A DNA stretch of 64,000 nt. It comes from Osmia lignaria lignaria. Lineage: Eukaryota > Arthropoda > Insecta > Hymenoptera > Megachilidae. The position numbers were made by a program, and so were the translations under genes. Each line of letters starts with the position of its first letter. Positions within the stretch are counted from its first letter, which is position 1. This document shows positions 36,415 through 49,700 of this stretch, piece by piece. The notes below the pieces were generated by a model. The model was given only the letters and a program-made list of their open reading frames with translations, searched no databases and was not told the origin of the DNA. The stretch spans positions 2,976,001 to 3,040,000 of the forward strand of contig NW_027478161.1 in assembly GCF_051020975.1 (NCBI RefSeq), written 5' to 3'.

Positions 36415-39400
36415 TTGCAGATTTATCTCAAGGGAAGGGGCCTAACGGACATATTTCGAGATATTTCTTCTTCTTGTTGTTCTTCTTCTGCACAGCTAAG
36501 CTGGAAGTGGCATTTGCAGCTCGCAATAGTGCAGAGTTATCGCAAAGAAAGGGGCCACGGTGTTTCTGTATCTCTATTATGTTGGTGCGGCTTCGGAACT
36601 TTTAAATATCTTGATATATCTCGAGAACTACGCATCTGATCAAAAAATATCATAGAACATAAAAAGTAGGAAACCGAATTCTCTACAAAAAAGGTCTCTT
36701 AACATTTTGCCATAGCTCGCTTCGTTTCCGAGATATTTGCAGATTTATCTCAAGGGAAGGGGCCTGACGGACATATTTCGAGATATTTCTTCTTCTTGTT
36801 GTTCTTCTTCTGCACAGCTAAGCTGGAAGTGGCATTTGCAGCGCGCAATAGTGCAGAGTTATCTCAAAGAAAGGGGCCACGGTGTTTCTGTACCTCTATT
36901 ATGTTGGTGGAGCTTCGGAGCTTTTAAATATCTTGATATATCTCGAGAACTACGCATCTGATCAAAAAATATCATAGAACATAAAAAGTAGGAAACCTAA
37001 TTTTCTACAAAAAAGGTCTGTTAACATTTTGCCGTAGCTCGCTTCGTTTCCGAGATATTTGCAGATTTATCTCAAGGGAAGGGGCCTGACGGACATATTT
37101 CGAGATATTTCTTCTTCTTGTTGTTCTTCTTCTGCACAGCTAAGCTGGAAGTGGCATTTGCAGCGCGCAATAGTGCAGAGTTATCTCAAAGAAACGGGCC
37201 ACGGTGTTTCTGTATCTCTATTATGTTGGTGCGGCTTCGGAACTTTTAAATATCTTGATATATCTCGAGAACTACGCATCTGATCAGAAAATATCATAGA
37301 ACATAAAAAGTAGGAAACTTAATTCTCTACAAAAAAGGTCTCTTAACATTTTCCCATAACTGGCATCGTTTCCGAGATATTTGCAGATATATCTCAAGGG
37401 AAGGGGCCTGACGGACATATTTCGAGATATTTCTTCTTCTTGTTGTTCTTCTTCTGCACAGCTAAGCTGGAAGTGGCATTTGCAGCTCGCAATAGTGCAG
37501 AGTTATCGCAAAGAAAGGGGCCACGGTGTTTCTGTATCTCTATTATGTTGGTGCGGCTTCGGAACCTTTAAATATCTTGATATATCTCGAGAACTACGCA
37601 TCTGATCAAAAAATATCATAGAGCATAAAAAGTAGGAAACCTAATTTTCTACAAAAAAGGTCTCTTAACATTTTGCCGTAGCTCGCTTCGTTTCCGAGAT
37701 ATTTGCAGATTTATCTCAAGGGAAGGGGCCTGACGGACATATTTCGAAATATTTCTTATTCTTGTTGTTCTTCTTCTGCACAGCTAAGCTGGAAGTGGCA
37801 TTTGCAGCTCGCTATAGTGCAGAGTTATCTCAAAGAAAGGGGCCACGGTGTTTCTGTACCTCTATTATGTTGGTGCAGCTTCGGAGCTTTTAAATATCTT
37901 GATATATCTCGAGAACTACCCATCTGATCAAAAAATATCATAGAACATAAAAAGTAGGAAACTTAATTCTCTACAAAAAAGGTCTTTTAACGTTTTGCAA
38001 TAGCTCGCTTCGTTTCCAAGATATTTGCAGATTTATCTCAAGGGAAGGGTCCTGACGGACATATTTCGAGATATTTCTTCTTCTTGTTGTTCTTCTTCTG
38101 CACAGCTAAGCTGGAAGCGGCATTTGCAGCTCGCAATAGTGCAGAGTTACCTCAAAGAAAGGGGCCACGGTGTTTCTGTATCTCTATTATGTTGGTGCGG
38201 CTTCGGAACTTTTAAGTATCTTGATATATCTCGAGAACTACGCATCTGATCCAAAAATATCATAGAACATAAATAGTAGGAAACTTAATTCTCTACAAAA
38301 AAGGTCTCTCAACATTTTGCCATAGCTCGCTTCGTTTCCGAGATATTTGCAGATTTATCTCAAGGGAAGGGGCCTAACGGACATATTTCCAGATATTTCT
38401 TCTTCTTGTTGTTCTTCTTCTGCACAGCTAAGCTGGAAGTGGCATTTGCGGCTCGCACTAGTGCAGAGTTATCTCAAAGAAAGGGGCCACGGTGTTTCTG
38501 TATCTCTATTATGTTGGTGCAGCTTCAGAACTTTTAAATATCTTGATGTATCTCGAGAACTACGCATCTGATCAAAAAATATCATGGAACATAAAAAGTA
38601 GAAAACTTAATTCTCTACAGAAAAGGTCTCTTAACATTTTGCCATAGCTCGCTTCGTTTCCGAGATATTTGCAGATTTATCTCAAGGGAAGGGGCCTGAC
38701 GGACATATTTCGAGATATTTCTTCTTCTTGTTGTTCTTCTTCTGCACAGCTAAACTGGACGTGGCATTTCCAGCTCGCAATAGTGCAGAGTTATCTCAAA
38801 GAAAGGGGCCACGGTGTTTCTGTATCTCTATTATGTTGGTGCGGCTTCTTAACTTTTAAATATCTTGATATATCTCGAGAACTACGCGTCTGATCAAAAA
38901 ATATCATAGAACATAAAAAGTAGGAAACTTAATTCTCTACAAAAAAGTCTGTTAACATTTTGCAATAGCTCGCTTCGTTTCCGAGATATTTGCAGATTTA
39001 TCTCAAGGGAAGGGGCCTAACGGACATATTTCGAGATATTTCTTCTTCTTGTTGTTCTTCTTCTGCACAGCTAAACTGGAAGTGGCATTTCCAGCTCGCA
39101 ATAGTGCAGAGTTATCTCAAAGAGAGGGGCCACGGTGTTTCTGTATCTCTATTATGTTGGGGCGGCTTCGGAACTTTTAAATATCTTGATATATCTCGAG
39201 AACTACGCGTCTGATCAAAAAATATCATAGAACATAAAAAGTAGGAAACATAATTCTCTACAAAAAAGGTCTCTTAACATTTTGCCATAGCTCGCTTCGT
39301 TTCCGAGATATTTGCAGATTTATCTCAAGGGAAGGGGCCTAACGGACATATTTCGAGATATTTCTTCTTCTTGTTGTTCTTCTTCTGCACAGCTAAACTG

Positions 39401-41565
39401 GAAGTGGCATTTCCAGCTCGCAATAGTGCAGAGTTATCTCAAAGAAAGGAGCCACGGTGTTTCTGTATCTCTATTATGTTGGTGCGGCTTCGGAACTTTT
39501 AAATATCTTGATATATCTCGAGAACTACGCGTCTGATCAAAAAATATCATAGAACATAAAAAGTAGGAAACATAATTCTCTACAAAAAAGGTCTCTTAAC
39601 ATTTTGCCATAGCTCGCTTCGTTTCCGAGATATTTGCAGATTTATCTCAAGGGAAGGGGCCTGACGGACATATTTCGAGATATTTCTTCTTCTTGTTGTT
39701 CCTCTTCTGCACAGCTAAGCTGGAAGTGGCATTTGCAGCTCGCACTAGTGCAGAGTTATCTCAAAGAAAGGGGCCACGGTGTTTCTGTATCTCTATTATG
39801 TTGGTGCAGCTTCAGAACTTTTAAATATCTTGATGTATCTCGAGAACTACGCATCTGATCAAAAAATATCATGGAACATAAAAAGTAGAAAACTTAGTTC
39901 TCTACAGAAAAGGTCTCTTAACATTTTGCCATAGCTCGCTTCGTTTCCGAGATATTTGCAGATTTATCTCAAGGGAAGGGGCCTAACGGACATATTTCGA
40001 GATATTTCTTCTTCTTGTTGTTCTTCTTCTGCACAGCTAAACTGGAAGTGGCATTTCCAGCTCGCAATAGTGCAGAGTTATCTCAAAGAGAGGGGCCACG
40101 GTGTTTCTGTATCTCTATTATGTTGGGGCGGCTTCGGAACTTTTAAATATCTTGATATATCTCGAGAACTACGCTTCTGATCAAAAAATATCATAGAACA
40201 TAAAAAGTAGGAAACATAATTCTCTACAAAAAAGGTCTCTTAACATTTTGCCATAGCTCGCTTCGTTTCCGAGATATTTGCAGATTTATCTCAAGGGAAG
40301 GGGCCTAACGGACATATTTCGAGATATTTCTTCTTCTTGTTGTTCTTCTTCTGCACAGCTAAACTGGAAGTGGCATTTCCAGCTCGCAATAGTGCAGAGT
40401 TATCTCAAAGAAAGGAGCCACGGTGTTTCTGTATCTCTATTATGTTGGTGCGGCTTCGGAACTTTTAAATATCTTGATATATCTCGAGAACTACGCGTCT
40501 GATCAAAAAATATCATAGAACATAAAAAGTAGGAAACATAATTCTCTACAAAAAAGGTCTCTTAACATTTTGCCATAGCTCGCTTCGTTTCCGAGATATT
40601 TGCAGATTTATCTCAAGGGAAGGGGCCTGACGGACATATTTCGAGATATTTCTTCTTCTTGTTGTTCCTCTTCTGCACAGCTAAGCTGGAAGTGGCATTT
40701 GCAGCTCGCAATTGTGCAGAGTTATCTCAAAGAGAGGGGCCACGGTGTTTCTGTATCTCTATTATGTTGGTGCGGCTTCGGAACTTTTAAATATCTTGAT
40801 ATATCTCGAGAACTACGCATCTGATCAGAAAATATCATAGAAGATAAAAAGTAGGAAACTTAATTCTCTACAAAAAAGGTTTCTTAACATTTTGCCATAG
40901 CTCGCTTCGTTTCCGAGATATTCGCAGATTTATCTCAAGGTAAGGGGCCTGACGGACATATTTCGAGATATTTCTTCTTCTTGTTGTTCTTCTTCTGCAC
41001 AGCTAAGCTGGAAGTGGCATTTGCAGCTCGCAATAGTGCATAGCTATCTGAAAGAAAGGGGCCACGGTGTTTCTGTATCTCTATTGTGTTGGTGCGGCTT
41101 CGGAACTTTTAAATATCTTGATATATCTCGAGAACTACGCATCTGATCCAAAAATATCATACAACATAAATAGTAGGAAACTTAATTCTCTACAAAGAAG
41201 GTCTCTCAACATTTTGCCATAGCTCGCTTCGTTTCCGAGATATTTGCAGATTTATCTCAAGGGAAGGGGCCTAACGGACATATTTCCAGATATTTCTTCT
41301 TCTTGTTGTTCTTCTTCTGCACAGCTAAGCTGGAAGTGGCATTTGCGGCTCGCACTAGTGCAGAGTTATCTCAAAGAAAGGGGCCACGGTGTTTCTGTAT
41401 CTCTATTATGTTGGTGCAGCTTCAGAACTTTTAAATATCTTGATGTATCTCGAGAACTACGCATCTGATCAAAAAATATCATGGAACATAAAAAGTAGGA
41501 AACTTAATTCGCTACAAAAAAGGTCTCTTAACATTTTGCCATAGCTCGCTTCGTTTCCGAGATAT
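36415..41565 (+). repeat. HOR C3: 16-monomer unit
   Basis: Monomer starts and classes: 36415 (r), 36737 (w), 37059 (t), 37381 (c,r), 37703 (n), 38025, 38347 (p), 38669 (f, 321 bp), 38990 (g), 39312 (h), 39634 (s, chimeric), 39956 (g), 40278 (h), 40600 (i), 40922 (v), 41244 (p). After the common r-w-t-c/r-n start, 38025 to 39312 match 25468 to 26755 of C0 at an offset of 12,557 bp, not C1 or C2. The part from 39956 to 41244 then repeats the g-h-i-v-p module of C1 and C2. C3 is therefore a composite of both C forms. Confidence 0.85.
39634..39955 (+). repeat. Chimeric monomer joining two sub-blocks in C3
   Basis: The left part matches class i monomers (CTGACGG with TGTTCCTCTTCTG, as at 40600). 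The right part carries CACTAGTGCA and CAGCTTCAGAAC with ATCATGGAAC, as in 33839 and 38347. It joins the f-g-h block to a second g-h-i-v-p block. Confidence 0.72.
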
Positions 41566-44141
41566 TTGCAGATTTATCTCAAGGGAAGGGGCCTAACGGA
41601 CATATTTCGAGATATTTCTTCTTCTTGTTGTTCTTCTTCTGCACAGCTAAGCTGGAAGTGGCATTTGCGGCTCGCACTAGTGCAGAGTTATCTCAAAGAA
41701 AGGGGCCACGGTGTTTCTGTATCTCTATTATGTTGGTGCGGCTTCGGAACTTTTAAATATCTCGATATATCTCGAAAACTACGCATCTGATCAAAAAATA
41801 TCATAGAACATAAAAAGTAGGCAACTTAATTCTCTACAAAAAAGGTCTCTTATCATTTTGCCATAGCTCTCTTCGTTTCCGAGATATTTGCAGATTTATC
41901 TCAAGGGAAGGGGCCTGACGGACATATTTCGAGATATTTCTTCTTCTTGTTGTTCTTCTTCTGCACAGCTAAGCTGGAAGTGGCATTTGCAGCTCGCAAT
42001 AGTGCAGAGTTATCTCAAAGAAAGGGGCCACGGTGTTTCTGTATCTCTATTATGTTGGTGCGGCTTCGGAACTTTTAAATATCTTGATATATCTCGAGAA
42101 CTACGCATCTGATCAAAAAATATCATAGAACATAAATTGTAGGAAACATAATTGTCTACAAAAAAGGTCTCTTAACATTTTGCCATAGCTCGCTTCGTTT
42201 CCGAGATACTTGCCGATTTATCTCAAGGGAAGGGGCCTGACGGACATATTTCGAGATATTTCTTCTTCTTGTTGTTCTTCTTCTGCACAGCTAAGCTGGA
42301 AGTGGCATTTGCAGCTCGCAATTGTGCAGAGTTATCTCAAAGAGAGGGGCCACGGTGTTTCTGTATCTCTATTATGTTGGTGCGGCTTCGGAACCTTTAA
42401 GTATCTCGATATATCTCGAAAACTACGCTTCTGATCAAAAAATATCATAGAACATAAATTGTAGCAAACATAATTCTCTACAAAAAAGGTCTCTTAACAT
42501 TTTGCCATAGCTCGCTTCGTTTCCGAGATATTTGCAGATATATCTCAAGGGAAGGGGCCTGACGGACATATTTCGAGATATTTCTTCTTCTTGTTGTTCT
42601 TCTTCTGCACAGCTATGCTGGAAGTGGCATTTACAGCTCGCAATAGTGCAGAGTTATCTCAAAGAAAGGGGCCACGGTGTTTCTGTATCTCTATTATGTT
42701 GGTGCGGCTTCGGAACTTTTAAATATCTTGATATATCTCGAGAACTACGCATCTCATCAAAAAATATCATAGAAGATAAAAAGTAGGAAACTTAATTCTC
42801 TACAAAAAATGTCTCTTAACATTTTCCCATAGCTGGCATCGTTTCCGAGATATTTGCAGATATATCTCAAGGGAAGGGGCCTGACGGACATATTCCGAGA
42901 TATTTCTTCTTCTTGTTGTTCCTCTTCTGCACAGCTAAGCTGCAAGTGGCATTTGCAGCTCGCAATAGTGCAGAGTTATCTCAAAGAAAGAGGCCACGGT
43001 GTTTCTGCACCTCTATTATGTTGGTGCAGCTTCGGAACTTTTAAATATCTTGATATATCTCGAGAACTACGCATCTGATCAAAAAATATCATACAACATA
43101 AAAAGTAGGAAACTTAATTCTCTACAAAAAAGGTCTCTTAACGTTTTGCAATAGCTCGCTTTGTTTCCGAGATATTTGCAGATTTATCTCAAGGGAAGGG
43201 TCCTGACGGACATATTTCGAGATATTTCTTCTTCTTGTTGTTCTTCTTCTGCACAGCTAAACTGGAAGTGGCATTTCCAGCTCGCAATAGTGCAGAGTTA
43301 TCCCAAAGAAAGGGGCCACGGTGTTTCTGTATCTCTATTATGTTGGTGCGGCTTCGGAACTTTTAAATATCTCGATATATCTCCAAAACTACGCTTCTGA
43401 TCAAAAAATATCATAGAACATAAATTGTAGAAAACATAATTCTCTACAAAAAAGGTCTCTTAACATTTTGCCATAGCTCGCTTCGTTTCCGAGATATTTG
43501 CAGATTTATCTCAAGGGAAGGGTCCTGATGGACATATTTGGAGATATTTCTTCTTCTTGTTGTTCTTCTTCTGCACAGCTAAACTGGAAGTGGCATTTCC
43601 AGCTCGCAATAGTGCAGAGTTATCTCAAAGAGAGGGGCCACGGTGTTTCTGTATCTCTATTATGTTGGTGCCGCTTCGGAACTTTTAAATATCAGGATAT
43701 ATCTCGAGAACTACGCATCTGATCAAAAAATATCATAGAACATAAAAAGTAGGGAACTTACTTCTCTACAAAAAAGGTCTCTTAACATTTTCCCATAGCT
43801 GGCATCGTTTCCGAGATATTTGCAGATTTATCTCAAGGGAAGGGGCCTGACGGACATATTCCGAGATATTTCTTCTTCTTGTTGTTCCTCTTCTGCACAG
43901 CTAAGCTGGAAGTGGCATTTGCAGCTCGCAATAGTGCAGAGTTATCTCAAAGAAAGGAGCCACGGTGTTTCTGTATCTCTATTATGTTGGTGCGGCTTCG
44001 GAACTTTTAAATATCTTGATATATCTCGAGAACTACGCGTCTGATCAAAAAATATCATAGAACATAAAAAGTAGAAAACATAATTCTCTACAAAAAAGGT
44101 CTCTTAACATTTTGCCATAGCTCGCTTCGTTTCCGAGATAT

Positions 44142-45751
44142 TTGCAGATTTATCTCAAGGGAAGGGGCCTGACGGACATATTTCGAGATATTTCTTCTTC
44201 TTGTTGTTCCTCTTCTGCACAGCTAAGCTGGAAGTGGCATTTGCAGCTCGCAATTGTGCAGAGTTATCTCAAAGAGAGGGGCCACGGTGTTTCTGTATCT
44301 CTATTATGTTGGTGCGGCTTCGAAACTTTTAAATATCTTGATATATCTCGAGAACTACGCATCTGATCAGAAAATATCATAGAAGATAAAAAGTAGGAAA
44401 CTTAATTCTCTACAAAAAAGGTCTCTTAACATTTTGCCATAGCTCGCTTCGTTTCCGAGATATTTGCAGATTTATCTCAAGGTAAGGGGCCTGACGGACA
44501 TATTTCGAGATATTTCTTCTTCTTGTTGTTCTTCTTCTGCACAGCTAAGCTGGAAGTGGCATTTGCAGCTCGCAATAGTGCATAGCTATCTGAAAGAAAG
44601 GGGCCACGGTGTTTCTGTATCTCTATTGTGTTGGTGCGGCTTCGGAACTTTTAAATATCTTGATATATCTCGAGAACTACGCATCTGATCCAAAAATATC
44701 ATAGAACATAAATAGTAGGAAACTTAATTCTCTACAAAAAAGGTCTCTCAACATTTTGCCATAGCTCGCTTCGTTTCCGAGATATTTGCAGATTTATCTC
44801 AAGGGAAGGGGCCTAACGGACATATTTCCAGATATTTCTTCTTCTTGTTGTTCTTCTTCTGCACAGCTAAGCTGGAAGTGGCATTTGCGGCTCGCACTAG
44901 TGCAGAGTTATCTCAAAGAAAGGGGCCACGGTGTTTCTGTATCTCTATTATGTTGGTGCAGCTTCAGAACTTTTAAATATCTTGATGTATCTCGAGAACT
45001 ACGCATCTGATCAAAAAATATCATGGAACATAAAAAGTAGAAAACTTAGTTCTCTACAGAAAAGGTCTCTTAACATTTTGCCATAGCTCGCTTCGTTTCC
45101 GAGATATTTGCAGATTTATCTCAAGGGAAGGGGCCTAACGGACATATTTCGAGATATTTCTTCTTCTTGTTGTTCTTCTTCTGCACAGCTAAACTGGAAG
45201 TGGCATTTCCAGCTCGCAATAGTGCAGAGTTATCTCAAAGAGAGGGGCCACGGTGTTTCTGTATCTCTATTATGTTGGGGCGGCTTCGGAACTTTTAAAT
45301 ATCTTGATATATCTCGAGAACTACGCTTCTGATCAAAAAATATCATAGAACATAAAAAGTAGGAAACATAATTCTCTACAAAAAAGGTCTCTTAACATTT
45401 TGCCATAGCTCGCTTCGTTTCCGAGATATTTGCAGATTTATCTCAAGGGAAGGGGCCTAACGGACATATTTCGAGATATTTCTTCTTCTTGTTGTTCTTC
45501 TTCTGCACAGCTAAACTGGAAGTGGCATTTCCAGCTCGCAATAGTGCAGAGTTATCTGAAAGAAAGGAGCCACGGTGTTTCTGTATCTCTATTATGTTGG
45601 TGCGGCTTCGGAACTTTTAAATATCTTGATATATCTCGAGAACTACGCGTCTGATCAAAAAATATCATAGAACATAAAAAGTAGGAAACATAATTCTCTA
45701 CAAAAAAGGTCTCTTAACATTTTGCCATAGCTCGCTTCGTTTCCGAGATAT
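44142..45751 (+). repeat. Nested 5-monomer module (i-v-p-g-h), first copy, 1,610 bp
   Basis: The five monomers at 44142, 44464, 44786, 45108 and 45430 recur from 45752 at an offset of exactly 1,610 bp (5 x 322). The few differences include CTTCGAAAC (near 44322) against CTTCGGAAC, and GAGGGGCC against GAGTGGCC (near 45889). Confidence 0.85.
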
Positions 45752-46569
45752 TTGCAGATTTATCTCAAGGGAAGGGGCCTGACGGACATATTTCGAGATA
45801 TTTCTTCTTCTTGTTGTTCCTCTTCTGCACAGCTAAGCTGGAAGTGGCATTTGCAGCTCGCAATTGTGCAGAGTTATCTCAAAGAGAGTGGCCACGGTGT
45901 TTCTGTATCTCTATTATGTTGGTGCGGCTTCGGAACTTTTAAATATCTTGATATATCTCGAGAACTACGCATCTGATCAGAAAATATCATAGAAGATAAA
46001 AAGTAGGAAACTTAATTCTCTACAAAAAAGGTCTCTTAACATTTTGCCATAGCTCGCTTCGTTTCCGAGATATTTGCAGATTTATCTCAAGGTAAGGGGC
46101 CTGACGGACATATTTCGAGATATTTCTTCTTCTTGTTGTTCTTCTTCTGCACAGCTAAGCTGGAAGTGGCATTTGCAGCTCGCAATAGTGCATAGCTATC
46201 TGAAAGAAAGGGGCCACGGTGTTTCTGTATCTCTATTGTGTTGGTGCGGCTTCGGAACTTTTAAATATCTTGATATATCTCGAGAACTACGCATCTGATC
46301 CAAAAATATCATAGAACATAAATAGTAGGAAACTTAATTCTCTACAAAAAAGGTCTCTCAACATTTTGCCATAGCTCGCTTCGTTTCCGAGATATTTGCA
46401 GATTTATCTCAAGGGAAGGGGCCTAACGGACATATTTCCAGATATTTCTTCTTCTTGTTGTTCTTCTTCTGCACAGCTAAGCTGGAAGTGGCATTTGCGG
46501 CTCGCACTAGTGCAGAGTTATCTCAAAGAAAGGGGCCACGGTGTTTCTGTATCTCTATTATGTTGGTGC
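45752..46569 (+). repeat. Nested 5-monomer module, second partial copy
   Basis: This repeats 44142 onward through 46569. There GTGCGGCTTCGG replaces GTGCAGCTTCAG of the first copy, and the sequence switches to the end of the 42532 type. Confidence 0.8.
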
Positions 46570-46717
46570 GGCTTCGGAACTTTTAAATATCTTGATATAT
46601 CTCGAGAACTACGCATCTCATCAAAAAATATCATAGAAGATAAAAAGTAGGAAACTTAATTCTCTACAAAAAATGTCTCTTAACATTTTCCCATAGCTGG
46701 CATCGTTTCCGAGATAT
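46396..46717 (+). repeat. Chimeric monomer (p left, 42532-type right)
   Basis: The left half has TTTCCAGATATT and CACTAGTGCA, as in 44786. The right end has GCATCTCATCAAAAAA and ATAGAAGATAAAAAG followed by CAAAAAATGTCTC, as at the end of 42532. The next monomer, 46718, then matches 42854. The junction re-enters the D unit at an earlier position. Confidence 0.78.
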
Positions 46718-49700
46718 TTGCAGATATATCTCAAGGGAAGGGGCCTGACGGACATATTCCGAGATATTTCTTCTTCTTGTTGTTCCTCTTCTGCACAGCT
46801 AAGCTGGAAGTGGCATTTGCAGCTCGCAATAGTGCAGAGTTATCTCAAAGAAAGAGGCCACGGTGTTTCTGCACCTCTATTATGTTGGTGCAGCTTCGGA
46901 ACTTTTAAATATCTTGATATATCTCGAGAACTACGCATCTGATCAAAAAATATCATAGAACATAAAAAGTAGGGAACTTAATTCTCTACAAAAAAGGTCT
47001 CTTAACATTTTCCCATAGCTGGCATCGTTTCCGAGATATTTGCAGATTTATCTCAAGGGAAGGGGCCTGACGGACATATTCCGAGATATTTCTTCTTCTT
47101 GTTGTTCCTCTTCTGCACAGCTAAGCTGGAAGTGGCATTTGCAGCTCGCAATAGTGCAGAGTTATCTCAAAGAAAGGAGCCACGGTGTTTCTGTATCTCT
47201 ATTATGTTGGTGCGGCTTCGGAACTTTTAAATATCTTGATATATCTCGAGAACTACGCGTCTGATCAAAAAATATCATAGAACATAAAAAGTAGGAAACA
47301 TAATTCTCTACAAAAAAGGTCTCTTAACATTTTGCCATAGCTCGCTTCGTTTCCGAGATATTTGCAGATTTATCTCAAGGGAAGGGGCCTGACGGACATA
47401 TTTCGAGATATTTCTTCTTCTTGTTGTTCCTCTTCTGCACAGCTAAGCTGGAAGCGGCATTTGCAGCTCGCAATTGTGCAGAGTTATCTCAAAGAGAGGG
47501 GCCACGGTGTTTCTGTATCTCTATTATGTTGGTGCGGCTTCGGAACTTTTAAATATCTTGATATATCTCGAGAACTACGCATCTGATCAGAAAATATCAT
47601 AGAAGATAAAAAGTAGGAAACTTAATTCTCTACGAAAAAGGTCTCTTAACATTTTGCCATAGCTCGGTTCGTTTCCGAGATATTTGCAGATTTATCTCAA
47701 GGTAAGGGGCCTGACGGACATATTTCGAGATATTTCTTCTTCTTGTTGTTCTTCTTCTGCACAGCTAAGCTGGAAGTGGCATTTGCAGCTCGCAATAGTG
47801 CATAGCTATCTGAAAGAAAGGGGCCACGGTGTTTCTGTATCTCTATTGTGTTGGTGCGGCTTCGGAACTTTTAAATATCTTGATATATCTCGAGAACTAC
47901 GCATCTGATCCAAAAATATCATAGAACATAAATAGTAGGAAACTTAATTCTCTACAAAAAAGGTCTCTCAACATTTTGCCATAGCTCGCTTCGTTTCCGA
48001 GATATTTGCAGATTTATCTCAAGGGAAGGGGCCTAACGGACATATTTCCAGATATTTCTTCTTCTTGTTGTTCTTCTTCTGCACAGCTAAGCTGGAAGTG
48101 GCATTTGCGGCTCGCACTAGTGCAGAGTTATCTCAAAGAAAGGGGCCACGGTGTTTCTGTATCTCTATTATGTTGGTGCAGCTTCAGAACTTTTAAATAT
48201 CTTGATGTATCTCGAGAACTACGCATCTGATCAAAAAATATCATGGAACATAAAAAGTAGAAAACTTAATTCTCTACAGAAAAGGTCTCTTAACATTTTG
48301 CCATAGCTCGCTTCGTTTCCGAGATATTTGCAGATTTATCTCAAGGGAAGGGGCCTGACGGACATATTTCGAGATATTTCTTCTTCTTGTTGTTCTTCTT
48401 CTGCACAGCTAAACTGACCGTGGCATTTCCAGCTCGCAATAGTGCAGAGTTATCTCAAAGAAAGGGGCCACGGTGTTTCTGTATCTCTATTATGTTGGTG
48501 CGGCTTCTTAACTTTTAAATATCTTGATATATCTCGAGAACTACGCGTCTGATCAAAAAATATCATAGAACATAAAAAGTAGGAAACTTAATTCTCTACA
48601 AAAAAGTCTGTTAACATTTTGCCATAGCTCGCTTCGTTTCCGAGATATTTGCAGATTTATCTCAAGGGAAGGGGCCTAACGGACATATTTCGAGATATTT
48701 CTTCTTCTTGTTGTTCTTCTTCTGCACAGCTAAACTGGAAGTGGCATTTCCAGCTCGCAATAGTGCAGAGTTATCTCAAAGAGAGGGGCCACGGTGTTTC
48801 TGTATCTCTATTATGTTGGGGCGGCTTCGGAACTTTTAAATATCTTGATATATCTCGAGAACTACGCGTCTGATCAAAAAATATCATAGAACATAAAAAG
48901 TAGGAAACATAATTCTCTACAAAAAAGGTCTCTTAACATTTTGCCATAGCTCGCTTCGTTTCCGAGATATTTGCAGATTTATCTCAAGGGAAGGGGCCTA
49001 ACGGACATATTTCGAGATATTTCTTCTTCTTGTTGTTCTTCTTCTGCACAGCTAAACTGGAAGTGGCATTTCCAGCTCGCAATAGTGCAGAGTTATCTCA
49101 AAGAAAGGAGCCACGGTGTTTCTGTATCTCTATTATGTTGGTGCGGCTTCGGAACTTTTAAATATCTTGATATATCTCGAGAACTACGCGTCTGATCAAA
49201 AAATATCATAGAACATAAAAAGTAGGAAACTTAATTCTCTACAAAAAAGGTCTCTTAACATTTTGCCATAGCTCGCTTCGTTTCCGAGATATTTGCAGAT
49301 TTATCTCAAGGGAAGGGGCCTAACGGACATATTTCGAGATATTTCTTCTTCTTGTTGTTCTTCTTCTGCACAGCTAAACTGGAAGTGGCATTTCCAGCTC
49401 GCAATAGTGCAGAGTTATCTCAAAGAGAGGGGCCACGGTGTTTCTGTATCTCGATTATGTTGGGGCGGCTTCGGAACTTTTAAATATCTTGATATATCTC
49501 GAGAACTACGCGTCTGATCAAAAAATATCATAGAACATAAAAAGTAGGAAACATAATTCTCTACAAAAAAGGTCTCTTAACATTTTGCCATAGCTCGCTT
49601 CGTTTCCGAGATATTTGCAGATTTATCTCAAGGGAAGGGGCCTAACGGACATATTTCGAGATATTTCTTCTTCTTGTTGTTCTTCTTCTGCACAGCTAAA

